Shown here: piece after piece, positions 1 through 6,160 of the stretch
How positions within the stretch are numbered: the first letter of the stretch is position 1
Layout of the letters: the number at the start of each line of letters is the position of its first letter
Origin: Actinomycetes bacterium
Lineage (GTDB): Bacteria; Actinomycetota; Acidimicrobiia; Acidimicrobiales; Microtrichaceae
Reading direction: 5' to 3'
Assembly (NCBI GenBank): GCA_023423215.1
Contig: JAFAFZ010000194.1
Span: 1 to 7,856 of the forward strand
Length of the DNA: 7,856 bases
Position numbers and translations under genes: made by a program
The notes under the pieces: generated by a model
Told to the model about the DNA's origin: nothing
The model's input: the letters and a program-made list of their open reading frames with translations, nothing else
Databases searched by the model: none

Positions 1-65
1 ACACAGCCTGCGTGAGCAGGGGTGACACAGCCTGCGTGAGCAGGGGTGACACGTGAGCAGGGGTG
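1..65. repeat. 24-bp tandem repeat with internal palindrome, 2 full and 1 shortened unit
   Basis: Positions 1-24 and 25-48 are identical 24-base units. Positions 49-65 repeat the same unit but lack seven bases (AGCCTGC), which removes the left arm of the palindrome. Each full unit contains CCTGC-GTGA-GCAGG, a 5-bp stem with a 4-base loop, plus a possible outer CAC/GTG pairing separated by a small internal loop. In plus-strand RNA the loop would be GUGA, which fits the GNRA tetraloop pattern. The array begins exactly at the window edge, so more copies probably lie to the left. It sits just downstream of mrpG, so it is intergenic with respect to this operon. It could be a REP-like intergenic palindrome family, a minisatellite or a termination/RNA-stability element. 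The sequence alone does not choose between these. Confidence 0.85.
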
Positions 66-79
66 AGCGGAGCTCATCC
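61..79 (-). terminator. Candidate hairpin at the 3' end of the mrp operon
   Basis: GGGTGAGC (61-68) and GCTCATCC (72-79) can pair around a GGA loop. Seven of eight positions are Watson-Crick pairs. The remaining one is a G-U wobble in plus-strand RNA but an A-C mismatch in the mrp transcript. The stem spans the mrpG stop codon (74-76). There is no U-run, so it is not a classical intrinsic terminator. It may act with the palindromic repeats next to it, or may simply reflect repeat-derived sequence. This is a weak call. Confidence 0.2.
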
Positions 80-439
80 TGCGCGACCCTCGTCGTCGGT
101 GTCCGGCGTCGGGGGCGCGTCCGCCAGATCGTCGACGGCGGTGTCCTCCGCCAGCAGACCACCCGAGTCGTAGGCGGCGCGACCCGTCAGGTGCGCGCCG
201 ACCGGCGAGGTGAGGAACTGCAGGAGGACCACCAGCACGAGCAGGGTGACATCGGCCAGCTCGTCGACGCGCAGCATGGTGCCGAACGCCACCAGCACCA
301 GGCCCAGCGTCGGCGGCTTGGTCGCTGCGTGCATGCGCGCGAACACGTCGGGCAACCGCAACACGCCCAGCCCTCCGAGCAACCCGAGCGCGCAGCCGCT
401 CAGGATGAGCGCGGCGGCGATGACCTCACGCACGCTCAC
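74..439 (-). CDS. mrpG: Mrp antiporter subunit G (MnhG/PhaG family)
   Basis: This is a 121-residue small membrane subunit of the Mrp cation/proton antiporter. Three hydrophobic segments lie at about residues 4-26, 43-58 and 62-80. The family signature is clear: LRLPDVFARMHAATKPPTLG at about 27-46, then LTSPVGAHL at about 76-84. After residue 90 there is an acidic, proline-containing tail (DTAVDDLADAPP and TDDEG), which is probably cytoplasmic and makes the protein slightly longer than a minimal MrpG. The start is GTG at 439-437. No in-frame start exists upstream before the mrpF stop, and only a weak GGGCGG precedes it. It is the last gene of the operon, 16 bases after mrpF, and translation is probably coupled to the upstream genes. 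MrpG has no known catalytic residues; in studied Mrp systems it is needed for assembly and full activity. Confidence 0.95.
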   Translation of the reverse strand: MSVREVIAAALILSGCALGLLGGLGVLRLPDVFARMHAATKPPTLGLVLVAFGTMLRVDELADVTLLVLVVLLQFLTSPVGAHLTGRAAYDSGGLLAEDTAVDDLADAPPTPDTDDEGRAG

Positions 440-459
440 GGCGTCGTCCGCCCGGTCAT
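436..459 (-). CDS. Possible 7-codon coupling mini-ORF between mrpF and mrpG
   Basis: The mrpF stop TGA (458-456) lies inside ATGA (459-456). That ATG opens a reading frame encoding MTGRTTP, whose TGA stop (438-436) lies inside the GTGA (439-436) that starts mrpG. The mini-ORF therefore spans the only non-overlapping junction in the operon using the same 4-base overlaps seen at the other junctions. A peptide this short is unlikely to have its own function. If real, it would hand ribosomes from mrpF to mrpG. It could easily be a chance arrangement in GC-rich DNA. Confidence 0.25.
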   Translation of the reverse strand: MTGRTTP

Positions 460-716
460 GCGCCTCGCCGTTCGATGAAGCGGGCCACCATGGCGGTGCC
501 CAGGAAGCCGACGACCGCCACGATCAACATGACCTCCAGGTAGGCACCCTCACCCCGTCGGAAGGACAGCACTGCGGCGCCCATCACGAGGAACGTCAGG
601 AACAGGTCGGTGGCGATCACGCGGTCCGCGAGCGACGGCCCGGTGACCAGTCGCACGAGCGTGGCGAGCACGCCGAGGGCGAGGAGGCCGAACGCGATGT
701 TGCTGACGAGGATCAC
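456..716 (-). CDS. mrpF: Mrp antiporter subunit F (MnhF/PhaF family)
   Basis: This is an 86-residue hydrophobic subunit with three membrane segments at about residues 5-24, 35-52 and 58-79. The family signature GPSLADRVIATD is at about 26-37, with the conserved aspartates at 31 and 37. ERRG follows the last helix. I chose the GTG at 716-714 because it overlaps the mrpE stop as GTGA, has a GGAGG at 728-724 with a 7-base spacer, and gives the usual family length. The frame stays open to 785, but the extra 23 residues are polar and arginine-rich, do not resemble the family, and lie within mrpE. MrpF sits next to MrpG and MrpA in solved Mrp-type complexes. A role in bile-salt export has been reported for homologues in some species, but nothing here tests that. 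Confidence 0.95.
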   Translation of the reverse strand: MILVSNIAFGLLALGVLATLVRLVTGPSLADRVIATDLFLTFLVMGAAVLSFRRGEGAYLEVMLIVAVVGFLGTAMVARFIERRGA

Positions 717-1360
717 TGGGCGACCTCCGGTCCGCTCGAGCCGCGATCGTCCGTGGCCGGAGGCGTCGACGCCGGACGCGGCCACACGGGGGGAGGCCCC
801 TCGACGGCCCGGCGATCCTCCGTCGTTCCGAACGCGGCCACGGCGTGCTCCTCGAGCTCGACGACCTCGGCGCGCACCCTGTCCGGGTCGCCGGTCACCA
901 GGCAGTGCACGTAGAGCACGGGCGGTTGCACCACGCCGTCGACGACGGGCAGCGAGCCGGTCGACGGGTCACGGCCGACGGAACCGAAGCTGCGTGGCCG
1001 GACGTCGACGGTCAAGGTGCCGGGCGTCAACGAGATGGCGTTCGCGATGAAGGTGACGACGACCGGCGAGGTCGCCCGCAGCGGCACGGCGACGATGCCT
1101 TCGTCGAGTCGCAGCCGCGGCCGGAGCACCTGGATCGCGACGTCGAGGGTCGACACGACGAGCGCCTTCGCGAACCACCACCCGAAGCGCAGCACCGCCA
1201 GCGGGTGCACTTCGCGGTCGCGGTCCGAACCCGGTGGGAAGCACACCACGAGCGCGGTCGACAGCACGAGGCCGGCCACCACGTTGCCGAGCGAGACCGC
1301 TCCCCACAGCAGCACCCAGACCAGGGTCAACCAGGCGACGAGCACGCAGCGGCTGATCAT
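713..1360 (-). CDS. mrpE: Mrp antiporter subunit E (MnhE/PhaE family), long C-terminal tail
   Basis: This is a 215-residue MrpE subunit. Membrane segments lie at about residues 5-20 and 24-41, with a further amphipathic region at about 57-79 (GWWFAKALVVSTLDVAIQVLRP). The conserved core follows: TFIANAISLTPGTLTVDV at about 103-120 and LYVHCL at about 149-154, typical of the small cytoplasmic alpha/beta domain. Known MrpE proteins are commonly about 160 residues. The surplus is a proline-, arginine- and serine-rich tail from about 180 to 215 that looks disordered. The ATG start (1360-1358) overlaps the mrpD stop as ATGA and is preceded by GAGGTG (1371-1366) with a 5-base spacer. In Bacillus systems MrpE is less strictly required for antiport than the other subunits but affects assembly and activity level. 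Confidence 0.95.
   Translation of the reverse strand: MISRCVLVAWLTLVWVLLWGAVSLGNVVAGLVLSTALVVCFPPGSDRDREVHPLAVLRFGWWFAKALVVSTLDVAIQVLRPRLRLDEGIVAVPLRATSPVVVTFIANAISLTPGTLTVDVRPRSFGSVGRDPSTGSLPVVDGVVQPPVLYVHCLVTGDPDRVRAEVVELEEHAVAAFGTTEDRRAVEGPPPVWPRPASTPPATDDRGSSGPEVAQ
724..728 (-). promoter_or_regulatory. Ribosome binding site for mrpF
   Basis: GGAGG followed by a 7-base spacer to the GTG at 716. It lies within the 3' end of mrpE and decides the mrpF start in favour of the short, 86-residue form. Confidence 0.75.
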
Positions 1361-2850
1361 CCGAGCACCTCGCGGATGTAGGCGCTCGGCTCGAGCAGCC
1401 CTTCGGCCGCGCGTTCGCTGAGCTCATACAGCGGCCCGGCGAACAAAGCGATCGCGAGCGTCACCCCGACCAGGCCGACGGTCGCGGCGCGCATGAGCAC
1501 CGGGGTCGACAGACGTCCACCGTCGCTCGCCGCGGCCAGTCGCAGCGTCGGGTCCTCGGGGGTGCCCCAGAAGACGCCGTTCCAGATCTTGGTCATCGAG
1601 AACAGGGTGAACAGGCTGACGACCAGGCTCACGCCGACGATGGCGTACTCCTTCGCCCCGAACCCGGCCTCGACGAGGGCCAACTTGCCGACGAAGCCCG
1701 AGAACGGCGGGATGCCGGCCAGGCTGAGGGCGGCCAGCAGGAAGAGCGCGGCCACCAGCGGGGCACGTCGGATGAGCCCACCCACCCGGTTGAGCGCCGT
1801 GGAACCGGCGCTCTCCTCGACCAGGCCGGTGGTCAGGAACAGGGCGGTCTTCACGGGGATCTGGTGGAAGATGAACAAGACCGTGCCGGCGACGCCCGCC
1901 ACGGTGAACAGCCCGAGCCCGAGGATCATGTACCCGATCTGGCTGACGATGTGGAAGCTCAGGATGCGCTTCATGTCGTTCTGCGCGATGGCGCCCAGCA
2001 CGCCGACCACCATCGTCAGCCCGGCGATGACGAGCAGCACGGTCGAGGGCCGGTGTTCGGGGAACAGCAGCGTCTGGGTGCGCACGATCGAGTAGACGCC
2101 CACCTTGGTGAGCAGGCCCGCGAACACGGCGGTCACGGGCGTGCGGGCGGTCGGGTACGAATCGGGTAGCCAGAAGAACAGCGGGAACATCGCGGCCTTG
2201 ATGCCGAACACGACGAGCAGGAACATCGACAGCGCCGTCTGCAGACCGTCGGGCAGCGCCACGATCTTGCCGGCCAGGTCGGCCATGTTGACCGTCCCGG
2301 TGGCGGCGTACACCCACGCGATGCCGACGACGAAGAACGCCGACGCCACCAGGTTGATGATCACGTAGGTCATGCCGGCGCGCACCTGCTCGCGCCTCCC
2401 TCCGAGGGTGATGAGCACGTAGGACGCCGCCAGGGTGATCTCGTACGCGACGAACAGGTTGAACAGGTCGCCGGTCGTGAACGACAGCGCCACGCCGGCG
2501 GTCATGGCCAGGTACACGGGGTGGAACACCGGCTGGTCGCGGTCGGCGTCGGGCTGGCCGATGGCGTAGATCAACACCGCCAGCACCGTCACGACGCTGA
2601 CGAGCAGCATCAGCGCGCTGAACAGGTCGACGACGAGGGTGATGCCGAGCGGTGCAGGCCAGGCACCGACCTGCACCGACCGCACGCCGTGGCGTTCGAC
2701 GTCCACCAGGATGAGCACCGCGACGACGAGCAGCGTCAGCAGGGTGCCCACGCCGATGATCCGCTGGATCACGCGGTGCGGGAACGCGATGGTCGCGAAG
2801 GCGGCGGCAGCGAGGGGCAACACGACGGGGAGGATCAGCAGGAGGTTCAC
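1357..2850 (-). CDS. mrpD: Mrp antiporter subunit D (NuoN/M/L-like proton-translocating subunit)
   Basis: This is a 497-residue polytopic membrane protein of the complex I antiporter-like (Proton_antipo_M) family, with about 14 predicted helices. Key charged residues are visible: the glutamate in LFVAYEITLAASYV (E137 from the chosen start), the lysine in FGIKAAMFPLFFWLPDSYP (about K218), a lysine in LLTKVGVYSI (about K249), the histidine in LSFHIVSQIGYM (about 299), a lysine in HQIPVKTALF (about K334), and one in GFVGKLAL (about K389). These form the membrane-centre proton pathway in this family. I chose GTG at 2850-2848 because it forms a GTGA overlap with the mrpC stop and has GGAGG (2863-2859) 8 bases upstream. 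The GTG at 2865 would add five residues (MEAVA) and lacks such support. MrpD resembles MrpA's N-terminal half but lacks its C-terminal extension, which separates the two paralogues. Confidence 0.97.
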   Translation of the reverse strand: MNLLLILPVVLPLAAAAFATIAFPHRVIQRIIGVGTLLTLLVVAVLILVDVERHGVRSVQVGAWPAPLGITLVVDLFSALMLLVSVVTVLAVLIYAIGQPDADRDQPVFHPVYLAMTAGVALSFTTGDLFNLFVAYEITLAASYVLITLGGRREQVRAGMTYVIINLVASAFFVVGIAWVYAATGTVNMADLAGKIVALPDGLQTALSMFLLVVFGIKAAMFPLFFWLPDSYPTARTPVTAVFAGLLTKVGVYSIVRTQTLLFPEHRPSTVLLVIAGLTMVVGVLGAIAQNDMKRILSFHIVSQIGYMILGLGLFTVAGVAGTVLFIFHQIPVKTALFLTTGLVEESAGSTALNRVGGLIRRAPLVAALFLLAALSLAGIPPFSGFVGKLALVEAGFGAKEYAIVGVSLVVSLFTLFSMTKIWNGVFWGTPEDPTLRLAAASDGGRLSTPVLMRAATVGLVGVTLAIALFAGPLYELSERAAEGLLEPSAYIREVLG

Positions 2851-3236
2851 CGCGACCGCCTCCACCAGCGGGAGAGCTGCTGCTCACCGAGGCGGGCGAT
2901 GCGCCGGTCCTCGACGTCGTCCTCGACCTCGTCGTCACGGGTGAGCACCCAGCTGCGATAGGCGAGCGCCAGCACGAACGCGGTGATGCCGAAGCTGATG
3001 ACGATGGCGGTGAGCGCGAGCGCCTGGGGCAGCGGATCGGCGACGGTGTCGCCGTCGACGAACTCGCCGATGAACGGCGCGGTGCCGGCGTGGCCGCCCA
3101 CCACCATCAGCAGCAGGTTCGCGGCGTGGCCGAGCAGCACGACGCCGAGGATGATGCGCGTCAGGGTGCGCTGGAGCACCAGGAAGACGCCGACCGAGAA
3201 CAACACGGCGACGATGAGTGCGGGGACGACGCTCAC
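2847..3236 (-). CDS. mrpC: Mrp antiporter subunit C (NuoK-like)
   Basis: This is a 129-residue NuoK-family subunit with three membrane helices at about residues 4-22, 28-48 and 72-93. The diagnostic segments are GVVLLGHAANLLLM (about 31-44) and DPLPQALALTAIVISFGITA (about 67-86), the latter being the strongest MrpC signature. The polar tail is charged: an acidic run (DDEVEDDVED, about 101-110) followed by an arginine-rich end (SRWWRRSR). The GTG start at 3236-3234 overlaps the mrpB stop as GTGA. A purine-rich stretch, GGAGGGGGG (3254-3246), lies upstream and overlaps the end of mrpB. MrpC joins the MrpA C-terminal part to MrpD in the complex, as NuoK does between NuoJ and NuoN in respiratory complex I. 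Confidence 0.96.
   Translation of the reverse strand: MSVVPALIVAVLFSVGVFLVLQRTLTRIILGVVLLGHAANLLLMVVGGHAGTAPFIGEFVDGDTVADPLPQALALTAIVISFGITAFVLALAYRSWVLTRDDEVEDDVEDRRIARLGEQQLSRWWRRSR
2859..2863 (-). promoter_or_regulatory. Ribosome binding site for mrpD
   Basis: GGAGG with an 8-base spacer to the GTG at 2850. It lies inside mrpC and overlaps the alternative GTG at 2865-2863, which argues against that upstream start. Confidence 0.75.
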
Positions 3237-3694
3237 GTGGCGTCACCCCCCTCCTCGTCGGGATCGGTGCCGTCGGCGCCACCCAGCTGCTCGAGCAGCA
3301 GCAACGTCATGCCGAGCACCACCAGGTAGACGCCGATGTCGAAGAACAGCACCGACGAGGTGTGGGCCTCCCCGATGACGGGCAGGTCGAACGACAGCAC
3401 GGCGCTCTCGAGGAAGACGTGGCCCATCGCGACCGAGACGAAGCCGGTCACGATCGCGAACAGCAGGCCCACGCCGAGGATCGTGGTGGGGGCCACACCC
3501 AGGGTGCGCACGACGGCTCGTCGCCCGCCGGCGACGTAGCGCAGGCAGAACGCGCTCGAGGCGACGAGGCCACCCGAGAATCCGCCACCGGGCTGGTTGT
3601 GCCCGCTGAACAGCAGGTACAGCGAGACGAGCAGCAGGGTGTGGAGCTCGGCCTGCACGCAGACGTCGAGGATCACCGATCGGCGGAGCTTCAC
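3233..3694 (-). CDS. mrpB: Mrp antiporter subunit B (MnhB family)
   Basis: This is a 153-residue MnhB-family membrane subunit with about four hydrophobic segments. The family hallmark GHNQPGGGFSGGL is at about residues 31-43, and FFDIGVYLVVLG at about 117-128 is also typical. The C-terminus is short and acidic (DGTDPDEEGGD). GTG at 3694-3692 overlaps the mrpA stop as GTGA. The preceding Shine-Dalgarno is weak (GGGCGG), so translation probably depends on ribosomes finishing mrpA. In some actinobacteria the MnhB domain is fused to the MrpA C-terminus; here it is a separate gene, so this is the seven-gene (group 1) rather than the six-gene form. Confidence 0.96.
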   Translation of the reverse strand: MKLRRSVILDVCVQAELHTLLLVSLYLLFSGHNQPGGGFSGGLVASSAFCLRYVAGGRRAVVRTLGVAPTTILGVGLLFAIVTGFVSVAMGHVFLESAVLSFDLPVIGEAHTSSVLFFDIGVYLVVLGMTLLLLEQLGGADGTDPDEEGGDAT

Positions 3695-6060
3695 GACGGA
3701 CCGCCCGGGTCACCGGAACCCAGCGTGGGCACCTTCGACGCATCGCCCCCACCGGTCTCCTCCGGCTCGTCGGACACCAGCCCGGGACGACGGGCCCTCA
3801 CGATGGCCGTCACGCCCAGCGCGGCGACCACGAGCACGGCGATCTCGCCCATGGTGTCGAAGCCGCGGAAGTCGACCACGATGACGTTCACCACGTTCTT
3901 GCCGCCGCCCTCGGTGGAGGACCGCTCGAGGTACTCCCCCGAGATCGGTGGCGCTGTGCGTGCGCCGGTCGCGAGCAGCGTGAACAGGAACACGAACGCA
4001 CCCACGACCACGGCGATCGCGATGCGTGGCGCCTGGCTGCCGCGCAGGCGGGTGCGCGGGAACCGCTCGGGCAGGTGACGGAAGACGAGCACGAAGACCA
4101 CGACGCCCAACGTCTCGATCAGCAGCTGCGCGATGGCCAGGTCGGGTGCACCTTGGATGATGAACAGGGCGGCCATGCCGTAGCCGATCGCCCCGACGAG
4201 CAGCACGGCGGCGAATCGCCGGCGCGACACCGCGGCGGCGAGCGCGCAGACGATCATCACGAAGCCGATGAGCACCTGCAGCGGCGAGTCGGCGAACCAC
4301 ACCTCCGGAAAGCTGCGGTCGCTCAGCAGCGGTACACCCGGCAGAACCACCACCGTGACGAGGATGACGCCGAGGTAGATGGGCAACGAACCGTGCTGCA
4401 CCACGCCGGTGAGTGTGTCCGCCCCGTGGAGCGTGCCGCGCAGCGAGCGCTCGTACCCGCCCTGCGCGCTCGGCAGGTCCGGCACCGAGCCCTGCAGCCG
4501 AGCGACCCGGTTGCGCTGCCAGAACAGCGCCGCCCCGGCGGCGATGGCCACGGCCGACAGCCCGAGCGCCGCCGTGAACCCGTGCCACAGGGCCAGGTGG
4601 TGGTGGGGTTCGTGGCGCCACAGCGATGCGACCGAGAGCTCGACGGTCGGACCGATCAGGCCGGGCACCAGACCGAGCAGCACGGTCAGCACCGCCAGCA
4701 CTGCGGCCGGCGCGACGAACAGGCGTGCGGCGTGCGGGGCGTCCGCCCCGACGTCGTCCCGGTCGTGCGCCACGGTGACCTGCTGCGGGCCGAAGGCACC
4801 CCACAGGAACCGTGCGCTGTAGGCGACGGTCAGCGCCGAGCCGACGACGACACCGCCGAGCAGCCACGGCCCCCACGCGAAGCCGGTCCCACCCAGGCTC
4901 GCGAGCGCCTCCTCCTTGGCGATGAACCCGAGCAGTGGTGGGATGCCCGCCATCGACGCGGCGACGACCGCCGCGGTCGCGGCGACGACCGGCCAGCGGC
5001 GCCCCAGTCCGCCGAGCACCCGGAGGTCTCGGGTGTGGGTCTGGTGGTCGATGACCCCGACGAGCATGAACAACGCGGCCTTGAAGATGCCGTGGGCGAT
5101 CAGCAGGGTGCAGCCGGCGAAGGTGGTCGCCTCGGTGCCGACGCCGAAGAGCACCATCATGAGGCCGAGCTGGCTGATCGTGCCGTAGGCGAGCAGCAGC
5201 TTCAGGTCGTTCTGGCGTAGCGAGCGGTAGCCGCCGACCAGCATGCTGGCGAGCCCGACGCCCAGCACGATCGGCCGCCAGGTCGGGGCATCGGCGAACG
5301 CGGGTGAGAAGCGAGCCACCAGGTACACACCCGCCTTCACCATGGTCGCCGAGTGCAGGTACGAGCTGACCGGCGTCGGCGCGTTCATCGCCCGCGGCAA
5401 CCAGGAGTGGAAGGGGACCTGGGCCGACTTGGTGAGTGCGCCGAGGAGCACGAGGACGAGGGCGACGTCGACGACCGTGCCCGAGGGCGGATCGGCCAGC
5501 AGCTGCGACATCGAGTACGTGCCGGCGTGCTCGCCGAGGAGCACGAACCCACCGAGCATGGCCAGACCGCCCATGCCCGTGATGAGCAGCGCCTGCAGCG
5601 CGCCGGAACGCGCCGCTGTCTTCTCGTCGTCCGTGCCGATGAGCAGGAAGGAGGTGACCGAGGTGAGCTCCCAGAACACGAACAGCGCGAGCAGGTTGTC
5701 GGACAGGATCAGCCCGAGCATGGAACCCGCGAAGACGAGCAGGGTCGCGGCGAACCGACCGACGACCGGTCCGTCGTGGAAGTAGCAGCGGGCGTACACG
5801 AACACCAGCACACCGATGCCGGCGACCAGGCCCAGCATCAGCAGGGCGAAACCGTCCAGGCGCATGTCGAGCGTCAGCCCGAGGGCCGGAACCCAGTCGA
5901 CCTGCTCGGTGAGCACCTCGCCGTCGTGCAGCCGTGGGGCGGCCCACAATCCCCAGATCACTGCCGCCATCGGCGCCGACGCGGCGAGCAGGAAGACGCG
6001 GGCACCGAGACGACCGGCGACGACGGGGGCCACGCACGCGGTGAGCAGGAATGCGATCAC
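3691..6060 (-). CDS. mrpA: Mrp antiporter subunit A (NuoL-like with MbhD/MbhE-like C-terminal domains)
   Basis: This 789-residue protein is the largest Mrp subunit. Residues about 60-105 match the NuoL-type N-terminal domain and about 120-420 the proton-antiporter core. Key residues visible are E131 in FVFWELTSVTSFLL, K211 in ALTKSAQVPFHSWLP, H236 and K242 in YLHSATMVKAGVYL, K287 in RQNDLKLLLAYG, H323/K327 in AHGIFKAALFM and K382 in GFIAKEEAL. About 595-660 is the MbhD-like part (IIQGAPDLAIAQLLIETLGV, with E649). About 680-757 is the MbhE-like part (VNVIVVDFRGFDTMGEI, with E739), the regions proposed to form the sodium path. The length matches group-1 MrpA. The GTG at 6060 is the first conventional start, but its Shine-Dalgarno (6082-6078) is 17 bases away. 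A CTG at 6072 is only 5 bases from it and would add four residues (LFAL). It is the first gene of the operon. Confidence 0.97.
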   Translation of the reverse strand: MIAFLLTACVAPVVAGRLGARVFLLAASAPMAAVIWGLWAAPRLHDGEVLTEQVDWVPALGLTLDMRLDGFALLMLGLVAGIGVLVFVYARCYFHDGPVVGRFAATLLVFAGSMLGLILSDNLLALFVFWELTSVTSFLLIGTDDEKTAARSGALQALLITGMGGLAMLGGFVLLGEHAGTYSMSQLLADPPSGTVVDVALVLVLLGALTKSAQVPFHSWLPRAMNAPTPVSSYLHSATMVKAGVYLVARFSPAFADAPTWRPIVLGVGLASMLVGGYRSLRQNDLKLLLAYGTISQLGLMMVLFGVGTEATTFAGCTLLIAHGIFKAALFMLVGVIDHQTHTRDLRVLGGLGRRWPVVAATAAVVAASMAGIPPLLGFIAKEEALASLGGTGFAWGPWLLGGVVVGSALTVAYSARFLWGAFGPQQVTVAHDRDDVGADAPHAARLFVAPAAVLAVLTVLLGLVPGLIGPTVELSVASLWRHEPHHHLALWHGFTAALGLSAVAIAAGAALFWQRNRVARLQGSVPDLPSAQGGYERSLRGTLHGADTLTGVVQHGSLPIYLGVILVTVVVLPGVPLLSDRSFPEVWFADSPLQVLIGFVMIVCALAAAVSRRRFAAVLLVGAIGYGMAALFIIQGAPDLAIAQLLIETLGVVVFVLVFRHLPERFPRTRLRGSQAPRIAIAVVVGAFVFLFTLLATGARTAPPISGEYLERSSTEGGGKNVVNVIVVDFRGFDTMGEIAVLVVAALGVTAIVRARRPGLVSDEPEETGGGDASKVPTLGSGDPGGPS

Positions 6061-6077
6061 CAGTGCGAACAGGGTGG

Positions 6078-6082
6078 CCTCC
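6078..6082 (-). promoter_or_regulatory. Ribosome binding site upstream of mrpA
   Basis: GGAGG within TGAGGAGG, directly after the stop of the possible leader ORF. The spacing is 17 bases to the GTG at 6060, which is long, and 5 bases to a CTG at 6072 in the same frame. It is the only strong Shine-Dalgarno sequence near the mrpA start. Confidence 0.6.
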
Positions 6083-6154
6083 TCAGGCGGGCACGCTCAC
6101 CACGAGCGCGTCGGGTACGACGCCGACCAGGCTTCCCGGCACACCGTCGGTCAT
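6083..6154 (-). CDS. Possible 23-residue leader peptide ahead of mrpA
   Basis: ATG at 6154-6152 opens a 23-codon frame (MTDGVPGSLVGVVPDALVVSVPA) that stops with TGA at 6085-6083, immediately before the mrpA Shine-Dalgarno sequence. The arrangement would suit translational coupling of a leader to mrpA. Only a weak purine stretch (GGTAGG) precedes the ATG, and no family resemblance is recognised. The same bases include a TAGGAT that could be a promoter -10 element. If that promoter is used, the ATG would lie upstream of the transcript start and the leader could not be translated from it. Confidence 0.25.
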   Translation of the reverse strand: MTDGVPGSLVGVVPDALVVSVPA

Positions 6155-6158
6155 CCTA
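6153..6158 (-). promoter_or_regulatory. Candidate -10 element for the mrp operon
   Basis: TAGGAT reads on the minus strand in the glnD-mrpA spacer, about 93 bases before the mrpA GTG. It matches the common actinobacterial -10 form (TANNNT, TAGGAT in streptomycetes). No convincing -35 hexamer is visible 16-18 bases upstream, where the sequence reads around CGTGGG. A housekeeping-type promoter is possible but unproven; the operon could also be read through from glnD. Confidence 0.3.
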
Positions 6159-6160
6159 CC

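Noticed and set aside
1..65. CRISPR array
   Set aside because: The units are contiguous 24-base copies without unique spacers, and no cas gene is present.
717..785. N-terminal extension of mrpF to 785
   Set aside because: The extra 23 residues are polar and unlike MrpF, lie inside mrpE, and a better start with GGAGG and a GTGA overlap exists at 716.
2851..2865. mrpD start at GTG 2865
   Set aside because: This GTG overlaps the GGAGG that serves the GTG at 2850, and the later start gives the coupled GTGA overlap and the usual family N-terminus.
1424..2938. 504-codon minus-strand frame overlapping mrpD in another register
   Set aside because: The translation is dominated by Arg, Pro and His, as expected for a shifted frame of a GC-rich membrane protein gene. 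mrpD itself has all the family motifs.
3218..4078. Plus-strand frame of 286 codons across the mrpA/mrpB/mrpC junctions
   Set aside because: It is antisense to three conserved genes, low in complexity, and lacks an in-place Shine-Dalgarno or family resemblance.
4075..5220. Long plus-strand open frame (381 codons) opposite mrpA
   Set aside because: The translation is rich in Arg, Gln, His, Glu and Asp with no recognisable domain, and it lies wholly antisense to clearly conserved mrpA. Long antisense frames are expected in GC-rich DNA with strong third-position bias.
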